From: an uncultured Shinella sp.
GTDB taxonomy: Bacteria > Pseudomonadota > Alphaproteobacteria > Rhizobiales > Rhizobiaceae
DNA length: 64,000 nt
Reading direction: 5' to 3'
Assembly: GCF_946479415.1 (NCBI RefSeq)
Contig: NZ_CAMLFY010000008.1
Span: 1 to 64,000, forward strand
Part shown: one piece after another, positions 17,197 through 26,145 of the stretch
How the letters are laid out: every line of letters begins with the position of its first letter
Position numbering within the stretch: the stretch's first letter is position 1
Translations under genes and position numbers: made by a program
The notes under the pieces: generated by a model
The model's database searches: none
Seen by the model: only the letters and a program-made list of their open reading frames with translations
What the model was told of the DNA's origin: nothing

Positions 17197-17626
17197 GTTT
17201 CCCCCTTGTTGTTCTTCCCCGTTTTCCCGCACATCTATTCCTCAGGCACGTGTGTTGTTTGAGCTTGGCGCCCTTCTTCCGTTGCTTCCACCGACAATCG
17301 AAATGGGCCTGAGACAGTGCGCCTCAGGCAGAGCATCTCCTGATAAAGAGATTCATAGTTTGGCTCTCGGTGTGTCGCCGCGTCCCCTCGATCACTGATC
17401 CGCTCAGCGTCCGCGCGATTGAGTGTAGGAGGCATATCTAGCGCGCTTCGTATCCGGAGCAATTCACTGGAGGTTGTTATTGCAGTCCTAGAGTGAAAGC
17501 TCAGTCCAAGCTCTTGAGTTGAAGGCTGGTCATTCTATTCACGGCAGTACGAGGGTTTTAAATAGTGAAGGGACGACGGATCAGCTCAAATTGGTTTAAC
17601 GCCACGGTTGAGTAGAATCGATTTGG
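17197..17626. other. Intergenic region between tRNA-Ser and the subtilase gene
   Basis: About 430 bases, visibly richer in A and T than the rest of the window. No gene with a ribosome site is recognised; short open frames here have no family features. It probably contains the promoter of the subtilase operon. Its composition, unlike the flanks, marks the left edge of a probably acquired segment. Confidence 0.4.
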
Positions 17627-19195
17627 ATGTTAGGTCTCGTTAATAATCAAGAGCAGCGATTGAAAATGGCAAAGTTCGGCGATCCGGTAGAATTTTCAGC
17701 ATATCTGGCACGTAAGAAAGTCGTCTGGAAGCAAAGTATCCGGTCGAGAGCGCGCTATGGAGCGAAGCGGCATTTTAAGGACCTTGTCCGAAAGGAAGTT
17801 CGCGTTTTCCGGAAGGCTTTCGGGTCGATCCAAATTCCAAAGATCGCTTTTGCGCAGTCGAGTGATGATTGGCAGAAGGTCCAATACGATGAGGTCCATG
17901 TCATTCTATCGGCACACACTCATGAGGTTGCTGGTGGTGAAGATGCCATACAGGCGGTCGAGTTCACGTATGATGAAGCAAATCAGGATACGAACGAGGC
18001 TAAGAAGGCCCTCAAGCGCGGCTTGAAACCATCGGATTCTCGAAACGGTATCGAGTTGATCAATGCCAAAAATGTAAAAGCCGGCGATCAGCGCGCAGTC
18101 GTTGCGCGATCAACCGGTTCCGCTTCTGCTTTCGTCCGAGGCGTATGGTTCGAGCATATCGGTGCTGCCGTGGTGCCGTCCCTTTCCGCTAGCCAGGTCT
18201 CTGCTCTGGAAGCCGAAGGCTTGGTGGTCATGCAGAACAAGCCGCTGATCCTGGAGAAGCCTTTAGCTAGCTCGGAAGGTTCCCTTGCACCGTCGGCAGA
18301 TTGGCATTTGGCTGCAATTGGTATCGACAACGCTCGTCGCAAAGGGCTAACCGGTAAAAATGTGACCATTGGCATATTGGATACCGGCATCGATGCAGGG
18401 CATCCCGAGTTCGTCGGAAAGCATATCGATTACCGTGAGTTTGACTGCATCGGTCTTCCTAAAATGAACTCCGCCGCCATTGATTTTGATTCACATGGCA
18501 CCCACGTAGCAGGTCTGTCCGCAGGTAAGACCGTGGGCGTCGCCCCCGAAGCCTCCCTGGCGATAGCGGCAGTCCTAACGACCCGGACGCCAAAAGGAAT
18601 GGTCGGGTACATCGCTCAAATCATTGGCGGGCTCAACTGGCTGGCTTCGGAGGCCGGAAAAGAGCGACAAGGAGTTGATGTCATCAACGCTTCTTTGGGA
18701 ACTGATAATGCGTCTAAAGAGTTCTACAATGTATTTAGACAGCATCACGAACTCGGCCGCCTGACGGTTGCAGCTGTCGGCAACAAAGGACTATCTGGCG
18801 TGGGTTACCACGATTACCCTGGTCGATATGATTTTACGATTGCCGTCGGTGCTTGCGATCATAATGACAACGTGGCTGATTTTAGTGCTTGGGGAAAAAC
18901 CTATCGCGTGAAAGATACGGCGGCTCATAAGCCGGACTTGGTTGCGCCGGGCGTATTCGTTCGCAGCGCTCTCCCAAAGGGCGGGTATGGTGAAATGAAC
19001 GGAACCTCAATGGCGTGTCCGATAGTGACAGGTGTGGCTGCGCTGCTCATCCAAAAAGATGAGGCGCTACGCCGTGATCCGACGGTTCTAAAACGCAGTA
19101 TCCTTGACTTAACGTGCTCTTTACCAACAACTTCGCATAATGGAGACGCCCGGAGATACGGTAGGGGTCGCCTCGACCTATCTTCAATTGGCTGA
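17627..19195 (+). CDS. Subtilisin-like serine protease (S8) without signal peptide, with a long N-terminal domain
   Basis: 522 residues. The S8 catalytic domain covers about 225-520: Asp252 in ILDTGID, His290 in DSHGTHVAG, oxyanion Asn386 in AAVGNKG and Ser461 in NGTSMACP, so it should be active. Residues 1-215 are not recognised as a named domain; the basic start (RSRARYGAKRHF) and the lack of a signal peptide argue for a cytoplasmic enzyme. Residues about 175-210 (AAVVPSLSASQVSALEAEG and on) look like the end of an I9-type propeptide. Start choice is uncertain: ATG 17627 or ATG 17666, neither with a strong ribosome site. Base composition differs from the neighbours. A 119-residue gene follows by 21 bases and a terminator ends the unit. 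Confidence 0.82.
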   Translation: MLGLVNNQEQRLKMAKFGDPVEFSAYLARKKVVWKQSIRSRARYGAKRHFKDLVRKEVRVFRKAFGSIQIPKIAFAQSSDDWQKVQYDEVHVILSAHTHEVAGGEDAIQAVEFTYDEANQDTNEAKKALKRGLKPSDSRNGIELINAKNVKAGDQRAVVARSTGSASAFVRGVWFEHIGAAVVPSLSASQVSALEAEGLVVMQNKPLILEKPLASSEGSLAPSADWHLAAIGIDNARRKGLTGKNVTIGILDTGIDAGHPEFVGKHIDYREFDCIGLPKMNSAAIDFDSHGTHVAGLSAGKTVGVAPEASLAIAAVLTTRTPKGMVGYIAQIIGGLNWLASEAGKERQGVDVINASLGTDNASKEFYNVFRQHHELGRLTVAAVGNKGLSGVGYHDYPGRYDFTIAVGACDHNDNVADFSAWGKTYRVKDTAAHKPDLVAPGVFVRSALPKGGYGEMNGTSMACPIVTGVAALLIQKDEALRRDPTVLKRSILDLTCSLPTTSHNGDARRYGRGRLDLSSIG

Positions 19196-19216
19196 CCGAA
19201 ACCTTAGGGCTTCAGA

Positions 19217-19576
19217 ATGCTGAAACAGAAAATGAAGCGCCTCATTCACAAATCGGATCCGCGACAGAAGCTGACTCTTGTCGTATTCCTCGATTCAAGC
19301 AAGGAATTGCGAGAGGTTTCTAATATCAAGGACCTACATGCTCGTAGTCGTGCGCTTGAGCAAGCGGTTTGGAAATTGAAGCAGCCCCTGATTAAAGCCG
19401 TAAAACGATACAGCGATCTCGGGCTGCATGTGGTGAATGAACTCGAGGGTTCGCCATCGATGGTTGTCTCCGGTCCTGCTCATGGATGGCAGGTTCTTAT
19501 GGAGGAAAACCAATCGCTTGCAACTGACCCACGGCTTAACATCGTCTCCAATGAAGCCATTTGGCACACGAATTGA
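19217..19576 (+). CDS. Small protein paired with the subtilase, possibly an I9-like inhibitor or chaperone
   Basis: 119 residues, not recognised as a named family. It starts with a basic stretch (MLKQKMKRLIHKSD), has a beta-strand LTLVVFLDSS, a helix, then GLHVVNELEGSPSMVVSGPA and ends LNIVSNEAIWHTN. The strand-helix-strand-helix-strand order and the ending (a strand, then a residue run leading to the C-terminus) are reminiscent of subtilisin propeptides of the I9 type, which act as inhibitors and folding aids in cis. A separate gene of this kind directly after the protease suggests control in trans. The comparison rests on pattern only. Composition is as AT-rich as the subtilase gene. Confidence 0.6.
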   Translation: MLKQKMKRLIHKSDPRQKLTLVVFLDSSKELREVSNIKDLHARSRALEQAVWKLKQPLIKAVKRYSDLGLHVVNELEGSPSMVVSGPAHGWQVLMEENQSLATDPRLNIVSNEAIWHTN

Positions 19577-19944
19577 GGGCGTTGCCGTTGGTGTGCTGAT
19601 CTCCCGTGCGATGACCGGAGCGGTTGCGTTGCCGCGTTTGAACAACATGGAATGCATTCTTTGATCGGCACGTTAGTGCCGATTTTGTTTCGACAAACAG
19701 GGCTGTCCGATCGCTGAGCTGTCGAGATGACCGGCGCACGTGATGAGAGCGCCTTGATGGCCGTCACCTAAAGTCTTGTGAAGCATGCGCGGCGCGGCCG
19801 ACCGGATCCGAAACGGCCGTTGCGATAGTATCCGGTGGCAATATCGTTAACCTTGTCGCCGTTAGCGTTAATCCCGGCTTCCGCTTTCCCGTTGTGCCGT
19901 GCGGACCTAGTGTGCGCCCATCACATCAGCCCGCGGAGCGGCAA
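19577..19944. other. Intergenic region after the subtilase unit
   Basis: About 370 bases. Apart from the terminator at 19664-19690 I see no gene. The right part (from about 19780) returns to high GC and leads to the RTX gene at 19945, so the right edge of the AT-rich segment lies between about 19690 and 19790. No direct repeat of the tRNA-Ser 3' end is seen here. Confidence 0.4.
19664..19690 (+). terminator. Intrinsic terminator of the subtilase operon
   Basis: ATCGGCAC (19664-19671), loop GTTA and GTGCCGAT (19676-19683) form a perfect stem followed by TTTGTTT. It lies 88 bases after the stop of the 119-residue gene. Confidence 0.85.
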
Positions 19945-20850
19945 ATGGCCTTGATCAAGGGTACGAAATTCGCAGACAAACTGTCCGGCACGTGGGGCAA
20001 CGACACTCTATATGGCGAGGCGGGCAACGATGTCTTCTATGCCAGCGGCGGTTATGACCGGATCGACGGCGGCGCGGGCTGGGACCGGGTCGACTATAGC
20101 AGCTATGCCGGGCGTCTTTCGGTCGTGCTCAACGGCGCGGGCAAAAGTTATGTCTATGCCAATGGCGTGCTGCACGACACGCTCGTTTCCATCGAGGAGA
20201 TCACGGGCGGCAGCGGCGACGATTATTTCGTCGGCAATGCCTATGACAACATCTTTTCCGGCGGCAAGGGACATGACTATTTCGTGGCAAGCGCCGGCAA
20301 CGATGCCTATCGCGGCGGCGCCGGCTACGACATGCTGGACTTCTCCGCCATCAAGGCGGGGCTGCGTTTCGATATCAATGCCGCAAACGGCGTGACGAGC
20401 GTGCGTTATGCCGGCGGCGGCCTCAATACGATGACGGGCGTCGAAAACATCATCGGCACGAAGTTCGGCGATGTGATCAAGGGGGACGGCGCGAACAACT
20501 ATTTCCAGGGTGAAGGCGGCAACGACACGCTGTCGGGTGGTGCTGGCGGCGACGTGCTGAACGGTGGTGCAGGCACCGACAGGCTGACGGGCGGCGCCGA
20601 TGCCGACATCTTCGAATTCGTCAGCGGTTTCGGCCGCGATACGATCACCGATTTCGACGCCAGGGGCGGCGATCACGATTTTATCGATCTCAGCGGCGTC
20701 GCCACGATCGCCAGTTTCCAGCAGCTCTTTTATGGCCACCGCATTTACCAGAGCGGCAGCGATGTCCTTATCGATGCGGCGAGGGATGACGTGATCGTTC
20801 TGAAGAACGTCGATATCTCCGATCTCTCGGCCAGCCACTTCCTTTTCTAA
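19945..20850 (+). CDS. Small RTX calcium-binding repeat protein
   Basis: 301 residues. Glycine/aspartate repeats appear in two blocks: near the N-terminus (GTWGNDTLYGEAGNDVF) and at about 185-225 (GEGGNDTLSGGAGGDVL, GGAGTDRLTGG), followed by a DIFEFVSGFGRDTITDF segment and the C-terminal end LSASHFLF, like the YASDFLL end of the RTX protein at 15586. No signal peptide, so type I secretion is likely. ATG 19945 has GGAG six bases upstream; the open frame from 19894 lacks a ribosome site. It ends with a strong terminator. Function beyond calcium binding cannot be inferred. Confidence 0.83.
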   Translation: MALIKGTKFADKLSGTWGNDTLYGEAGNDVFYASGGYDRIDGGAGWDRVDYSSYAGRLSVVLNGAGKSYVYANGVLHDTLVSIEEITGGSGDDYFVGNAYDNIFSGGKGHDYFVASAGNDAYRGGAGYDMLDFSAIKAGLRFDINAANGVTSVRYAGGGLNTMTGVENIIGTKFGDVIKGDGANNYFQGEGGNDTLSGGAGGDVLNGGAGTDRLTGGADADIFEFVSGFGRDTITDFDARGGDHDFIDLSGVATIASFQQLFYGHRIYQSGSDVLIDAARDDVIVLKNVDISDLSASHFLF

Positions 20851-20899
20851 AAATGGCCGTCGAGAGCGGTCACGCGATACGGCAGGCCATCAGGAAAAC

Positions 20900-20936
20900 G
20901 AAGCCCGGGACAGGCCGTCCCGGGCTTCCTTTGTTT
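20900..20936 (+). terminator. Intrinsic terminator after the second RTX gene
   Basis: GAAGCCCGGGAC (20900-20911) and GTCCCGGGCTTC (20917-20928) are perfect complements with a five-base loop, followed by CTTTGTTT. Confidence 0.88.
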
Positions 20937-21493
20937 CGGCGCGCAAGACGTGGAGCCAATGTTCCGGGCTTCGCGGTTTGGGTGATTTGTATTGCTTGTG
21001 TGCCTCGCTGGTTTGTCGGGCTGGGCCGCTTTAACAGAATCGCGGCGAATCGAGTCTTCTGAAATGGCACCCGATTCCCGCTTTCGGGACCATGAGCGGA
21101 TGTGAATTGTGGCAGACCGGGCTTTCGAAAATGCGCTGTGGTCACGTTTGTGAAGGCGTTTTGCCTTGTTTTCGCCCGGTCCGCGGCATTGGGTGCCATT
21201 GGGCGCGGCAAGCTAAGTGCCCGGTTCATAAGGTGTTTTGTTAAGAATCCATAAACTTTTAGCGATCTGATCCGCCATTTTGTGTCCTTTCCGCAACAGA
21301 CTTGGGCGAAGGCAGTCACAAACTCCGCCTCCTTTCAGTTTGGAGATTGCTTACGGAACCGCGTCGAGTATTTTCACTCTCGGAAGCAGGGGCGGTTGAT
21401 CGTCCACTTCTTGAACTTGGGGATGGGGCAGGGAACGCTGTCCTTCAGCAAAAAACCCAGACCCGTTTGAAACTTTTTGACTGGAGGTCAGAA
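20937..21493. other. Long leader region upstream of the porin gene
   Basis: About 560 bases without a recognisable gene. The open frame that precedes the porin ATG has no ribosome site or family features. A short hairpin CCCGCTTTCGGG near 21080 and an A/T-rich stretch around 21235-21265 (TTGTTAAGAATCCATAAACTTTT) may be regulatory. A highly expressed porin often has a long 5' leader that is a target of small RNAs; no specific sRNA is seen. Confidence 0.4.
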
Positions 21494-22543
21494 ATGAACA
21501 TCAAGAGCCTTCTTCTCGGCTCCGCTGCAGCTCTCGCAGCAGTATCCGGCGCACAGGCTGCAGACGCTATCGTAGCTGCTGAGCCCGAGCCGATGGAATA
21601 CGTTCGCGTTTGCGACGCTTTCGGCACTGGCTACTTCTACATCCCGGGCACCGAAACCTGCCTCAAGATCGGCGGCTACGTTCGTTTTGACGTTGGTGGC
21701 GGCGAGCTGCTTGGCGACAACGTAAACGCTGCAAACGGTGGCTTCGGCGACGAGTGGAACACCAAGTCGCGCCTCTCGCTGCAGATCGACACGGCTTCGG
21801 ACACCGAATACGGCGCCCTGAAGACCCACGTTGAAACCCGCTTCAACTGGGAAAACGAAGGCGTTTCCACGAACTCGCTGAACTTCGCCTACATCGACCT
21901 CGCTGGCTTCCGCGTTGGTAAGACCGAAACGGCTTTCTATACGTTCGTTGGCTACGCCGGCAACGTCATCAACGACGACCTGATCTCGGGCGGCATCTAC
22001 GACGCCAACGTCATCCAGTACAACTACGACAACGGCTCGGGCCTCTCGGCTGTAATCTCGCTCGAAGACACGGATGGTGCTGCTGCCGCCGCTCTCGGCT
22101 CGTTCCGTAGCGACCGTGACTACGTTCCGAACATCGTTGGCGGTATCGGCTACTCGGGCGGCGCCTTCGGCGTAAAGCTCGTTGGTGGTTATGACTCGGC
22201 TGTTTCTGAAGGCGCTATCAAGCTGCGCGCTGACGGCACCTTCGGTGGTGTTTCGGTCTTCGCAATGGCTGGCTGGAACACTGACGGCGACCGTCAGAAC
22301 GTTTACGCTACCTGGGGTGGCGACTGGGCTGTCTGGCTCGGTGCGTCTGCCGCTGTTACCGACCGCGTAACGCTCAACGCACAGGTTTCGTTCGACGACA
22401 GCGACGCTCTGGCCGCTGTTGCCAACGTGAACTTCACGGTCGTTCCGGGCTTCGTCGTAACGCCGGAAGTTGCTTACTTCGACAACGGTGCGGACAACGG
22501 CGACTCCTGGGGTGGTATGATCCGCTTCCAGCGTTCGTTCTAA
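21494..22543 (+). CDS. Alphaproteobacterial outer-membrane porin (Omp2b/RopA type)
   Basis: 349 residues with a signal peptide (1-22, ending SGAQA), then a mature start (ADAIVAAEPEPMEYVRVCDAFG) with the two cysteines, CDAFG and ETCLKIGGYVRFDVG, that are typical of rhizobial and Brucella porins. Alternating hydrophobic beta strands continue to the C-terminal MIRFQRSF, ending in phenylalanine as BAM substrates do. It forms a trimeric general diffusion pore. GGAGG lies seven bases before the ATG. Codons GCT, GTT, CGT and GTA are much more frequent than in the neighbours, a sign of very high expression. A strong terminator follows, and a long untranslated leader precedes it. Confidence 0.93.
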   Translation: MNIKSLLLGSAAALAAVSGAQAADAIVAAEPEPMEYVRVCDAFGTGYFYIPGTETCLKIGGYVRFDVGGGELLGDNVNAANGGFGDEWNTKSRLSLQIDTASDTEYGALKTHVETRFNWENEGVSTNSLNFAYIDLAGFRVGKTETAFYTFVGYAGNVINDDLISGGIYDANVIQYNYDNGSGLSAVISLEDTDGAAAAALGSFRSDRDYVPNIVGGIGYSGGAFGVKLVGGYDSAVSEGAIKLRADGTFGGVSVFAMAGWNTDGDRQNVYATWGGDWAVWLGASAAVTDRVTLNAQVSFDDSDALAAVANVNFTVVPGFVVTPEVAYFDNGADNGDSWGGMIRFQRSF

Positions 22544-22564
22544 TCTGACCTAGGTTGGATAAAG

Positions 22565-22595
22565 ACCCGCAGCCCCGAAAAGGGCTGCGGGTTTT
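22565..22595 (+). terminator. Intrinsic terminator of the porin gene
   Basis: ACCCGCAGCCC (22565-22575) pairs with GGGCTGCGGGT (22582-22592) across a CGAAAA loop and is followed by TTTTCTGCGTTTT. Confidence 0.9.
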
Positions 22596-22790
22596 CTGCG
22601 TTTTAGGGACTTGATTGGTCTAACCGGCCGCCTGAAATCACCCTCTCGTGGCCGGTGGAGGGGCTCTTTTATTTTATGCGCTCTTGGCCACTCAAACGAT
22701 ACGACGCGCACAAGCCGTTAAGGTGTGCTGGTCGCGATGATATTGCGTATTCCGTGCTGGGTTAAAATCCGGAGTCAACGCCACAGGGAT

Positions 22791-23687
22791 CTAAAATCCC
22801 GAAAGAAATGCGAACAGAGACGGGAAGACGTCCTGATGATGAAGGAGAGGCGCATGGCCCTGGCCTTGCGCCGTTTGTGCGGCGACTTTGGCTCGGCCTT
22901 CCGTCATTGCCTGCAAAGTCTGCATGGAGAAAAGCGTCGAATGCTCGCCGCGGATGACCAGCATCGGCTTTTCGGCAAGGTTCTCGAATTGCGGCCAGAG
23001 GGTCAGTAGCGGCTTGCTGAAATCGATCGCCTGGAGTTGGTCGTTCAAGGCGGGGTCGTAGTCGGCGACGATGAGGCCGTCGCGCTCGGTGTAGAGTGCG
23101 TCGGCCATGTCCAGCCAGTCGTCTGCGGCAAGCGCGGGGAAAGCTTTGCCGTGAAGCGCCGCCAGACCATCGGCCGCCTGCTCGTAGGACGAGAAGGCCG
23201 AACGGCGGCCCAGATAGTCCCTGATTTCCATGAGGCCTTGAGCCTCGATCGCCGGCCCGATGTCGTTCAGGACCGTTCCCGCGATGAGATCCGGCCGAAG
23301 GGCCGTCATGATGTGCAGAATCAACCCGCCGCGTGAGGTGCCGATGAACAGGCACTGTTTCAGCTCAAGCCTGTCGCAGAGAGCGACGACATCCTTGCAT
23401 TCCACCATCACATTGTAATTGGCGGGATCCGGGTCATATTGGGAAAGCCCGCGGCCGCGGTAATCCACGGCAATGAGCCGGCGAGGGCACTTTGGATGAT
23501 GGGAAAGCAACAAGGCGAGCTGGTGAAAGTCGCGCGCGTTGCGGCTGAGGCCGGGCAGGCAGATGACCGGCAGGCGCCCTTTGATTTCAGATGTCGCTTC
23601 GGCAGGATAGTCGCGGGCGTGGAGCCTGAGTCCATCTTCGCTTGAGAAGAAGATGTCGTGGAATGCCTGCGCGTCCGAATGTGCCAT
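22791..23687 (-). CDS. Alpha/beta-fold hydrolase
   Basis: 298 residues. The order of motifs is that of the alpha/beta hydrolase superfamily: LPGLSRNARDF near the oxyanion hole, DYRGRGLS, the nucleophile elbow FIGTSRGG (serine), an acidic residue in the C-terminal half and the catalytic histidine in GQGHAPLL. No signal peptide. Substrate cannot be predicted; relatives include esterases, haloperoxidases and lactonases. It is monocistronic, 71 bases downstream of the transglycosylase gene's end on the same strand. Confidence 0.8.
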   Translation of the reverse strand: MAHSDAQAFHDIFFSSEDGLRLHARDYPAEATSEIKGRLPVICLPGLSRNARDFHQLALLLSHHPKCPRRLIAVDYRGRGLSQYDPDPANYNVMVECKDVVALCDRLELKQCLFIGTSRGGLILHIMTALRPDLIAGTVLNDIGPAIEAQGLMEIRDYLGRRSAFSSYEQAADGLAALHGKAFPALAADDWLDMADALYTERDGLIVADYDPALNDQLQAIDFSKPLLTLWPQFENLAEKPMLVIRGEHSTLFSMQTLQAMTEGRAKVAAQTAQGQGHAPLLHHQDVFPSLFAFLSGF

Positions 23688-23758
23688 GCTCGTGCCTTGC
23701 CTGTGAAAGGTAAGGCATCATCGCCAATTCCACGGCCAAGTCATCCCGAAATATCGGC

Positions 23759-25891
23759 TCAGCGCCCGATGCTCAAATCGTGCTCGATATCGGCAGTCTG
23801 GCCGAGACGAGTCTTGTAGACTTGGTAGTTCTCCATCACACGCTGCACATAGCCGCGGGTTTCGGAGAAGGGGATACGCTCGATCCAGTCGACCACCTCG
23901 TCGATCGGCTTGCCGCGCGGATCGCCATACCGCGCGATCCACTGTGGCACGCGGCGCGGCCCGGCATTGTAGGCGATGAAGGTCAGCACATAGGAGCCGC
24001 CGAAATCGCTGATCTGCTCGCCGAGATAATGCGCGCCGAGCGTGGCGTTATAGGCGGCGTCCGTCGTCAAACGCTCCTTGGAATAGGCAAGGCCGTAGCG
24101 CTTGGCGACACCCTGCGCGGTGCCCGGCATCAGCTGCAGCAGGCCCTGCGCATTGGCCGGCGAGATGGCAGCCGGGTTGAAGGCGCTTTCCTGGCGCGCG
24201 ATGGCATAGGCGAGCGCCTTGCCGGAGCCGGAAATATTGGCGCCGTCGGGAATGACGCCGATGGGGAAGGCAAGGGCTGCGACATCGATGCCGCGGCCGA
24301 AGGCGATCTTGCCGATCTGCAGCGAAAGCTGGTGGTTTCCACCCTTTTCGGCCTGCGCCGCCAACAGCGCGAGCTCGCCGGGGCTCATCAATTCACCGGC
24401 CAGCGCTCGGTAAAGACTATCGCCGCGCCAGCCGTGGCCGGCGGCCTGAAGGCGGGCGATGGCCTGCACGGCCTCGCGCTGGTTGAAACTGGCACGCTCC
24501 TCCGCCGTCGGCGTGGGGTAGGTGACGTTCAGCGTCTTGCGGCCGAGTCGTGCGCCGGCAAGCTGGCCGTAGAAGGTGCCGGGAAAATTCGCGGCCTTGG
24601 CGAAATAATCCTTCGCATCGCCCGGCCCGCCCTTTTCGGCGGCCCGGCCGAGCCAGTACCAGGCGCGGGACACCGAAAGCGGCCTGTCGGAGGTTTGCAG
24701 GATGCGCTGGAAGTGGCCGGCGGCCGTCTTCGCATCGCCGAGATCGCGCAAGGCATACCACCCGGCATGGAATTCCGCCTCGACGATATCGGTCGGATCA
24801 TCCGCACCGTGCCGGGCGGCAACATTGTAGGCATCGCGATAATCGCCGAGATCGGAAAGGCCCCGGCTGACGATGCGCTGTTCGTTCCACCAGGCACCAG
24901 GATTGATGAGACGGGCGGGATCCTCCGGCATCGAGGCAAAGAGTTTTGCCGCCGCGCGGTAGTCCTGCTTGCCGCGCAGATTGCGGATGCGCAGGAACGT
25001 ATAGGCCGGATCCTTCTGCCAGCTGGCATCCACCGCCTTGATCAGGTCGCCGGCATTCTTGTTCTTTCGGATGACGGCCGCCCAGGCACGGTAGAGCGAT
25101 TGCGCCTTGCCGAGATCGCCGAAACGCTGCGCCTGGTCAGCGCGGTCGCGATACAGCAGCATCTCCATGCGTATCTTGTGGTCGTCGGCGCCGAGAAGCG
25201 TGCCGAATTCGGCAAGAATCGTGTCCTCGAGATCCCCGGAAAGCGCGTCCTTTTGCCAGAACGAGCGCAGGATGTTCGTCGCACGGGGCGTGTCGCCCGT
25301 CGCGACGAGCGCGCGAGACAAAACGATGGCGCCCTCCGCCGTTTCCGGCCTCGTGGTGCCGAAGGCGGCGAGCACATCTGCCGTCGCCGGGTTTTCCCGT
25401 GCCATCGCCTTTTCGGAATTGGCACGCAATGCCGTCAGCCCTGGCCAGCCTTTCAGCTCGCGCTGGGCATTGGCGATTTCCCAGGAGGGCACGCCGCGCT
25501 GGCCCGAAACGGCAATCGCCCAGGTCAGGATATGGCGGTCGAGGCTGGAGGAGGGCAGGCGGTCGCGCGCGGCAATCGCCGCCGCGGCATCCCGGTTGGA
25601 GAGGGCGTCGAGCCCCTCGCGCAGTTCCGCACTGACCACCGGCACGGCGTCGGCGCGGGGGATCGCGCTGGTGATGACATCCTTCGACGGCATCTCGGCG
25701 GCAAAGCCGAGTGGCTTGATGTCGGCGGTGTTGTCGGCCTCGACGGGCGATGAGCGCAACGCAAGCCCGGCAATACCGGCAAGCAGCAGGGCGCAAAGGG
25801 CGAAACTGTTTGTCGAGATCATGCTACATCCCGGCTGCCGTGGCAGGCGACGCATCGGCGCGTGATTTTCCGCCTGTTTGTGAACACTCAT
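23759..25891 (-). CDS. Soluble lytic murein transglycosylase (Slt family)
   Basis: 710 residues. An export signal (hydrophobic FALCALLLAGIAGLA, residues about 30-45) is followed by a long helical superhelix (about 90-530) and a C-terminal SLT catalytic domain: AIARQESAFNPAAISPANAQGLLQLMPGTA with the catalytic glutamate in RQES, then ATLGAHYLGE and FIAYNAGPRRV. It cleaves glycan strands in the periplasm to 1,6-anhydromuropeptides. Three starts are possible, 25891, 25855 and 25822, none with a strong ribosome site; the last gives the most compact signal peptide. It is alone on the minus strand, divergent from dapA. Confidence 0.9.
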   Translation of the reverse strand: MSVHKQAENHAPMRRLPRQPGCSMISTNSFALCALLLAGIAGLALRSSPVEADNTADIKPLGFAAEMPSKDVITSAIPRADAVPVVSAELREGLDALSNRDAAAAIAARDRLPSSSLDRHILTWAIAVSGQRGVPSWEIANAQRELKGWPGLTALRANSEKAMARENPATADVLAAFGTTRPETAEGAIVLSRALVATGDTPRATNILRSFWQKDALSGDLEDTILAEFGTLLGADDHKIRMEMLLYRDRADQAQRFGDLGKAQSLYRAWAAVIRKNKNAGDLIKAVDASWQKDPAYTFLRIRNLRGKQDYRAAAKLFASMPEDPARLINPGAWWNEQRIVSRGLSDLGDYRDAYNVAARHGADDPTDIVEAEFHAGWYALRDLGDAKTAAGHFQRILQTSDRPLSVSRAWYWLGRAAEKGGPGDAKDYFAKAANFPGTFYGQLAGARLGRKTLNVTYPTPTAEERASFNQREAVQAIARLQAAGHGWRGDSLYRALAGELMSPGELALLAAQAEKGGNHQLSLQIGKIAFGRGIDVAALAFPIGVIPDGANISGSGKALAYAIARQESAFNPAAISPANAQGLLQLMPGTAQGVAKRYGLAYSKERLTTDAAYNATLGAHYLGEQISDFGGSYVLTFIAYNAGPRRVPQWIARYGDPRGKPIDEVVDWIERIPFSETRGYVQRVMENYQVYKTRLGQTADIEHDLSIGR

Positions 25892-26145
25892 TAACCCTTT
25901 GTTGCCTTAACGGAACCTTAACCGCTCATCTCACGAAGCCGTGAGGACCGCTTCATCCAACGCGACGGATCAGGTGAAACGAATATTCGTGCCCCAGAGC
26001 CAATTCCGCCTTGATTGTGCATGAAAAACGCCCGTCGCGGCGCTTGCCGCATGACCGTCACCCGACTATTGTGCCAGCGTTTTTAACCACGGAATACGGC
26101 CAAAGCATGTAAGCCCATGGGCGGCTCTGGCCTCAGGAGTTCTGG

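Noticed and set aside
17107..19944. Integration of the subtilase unit at tRNA-Ser with a duplicated tRNA end
   Set aside because: No second copy of the tRNA 3' segment and no integrase gene were found by eye in the window, so an att-flanked island is not claimed.
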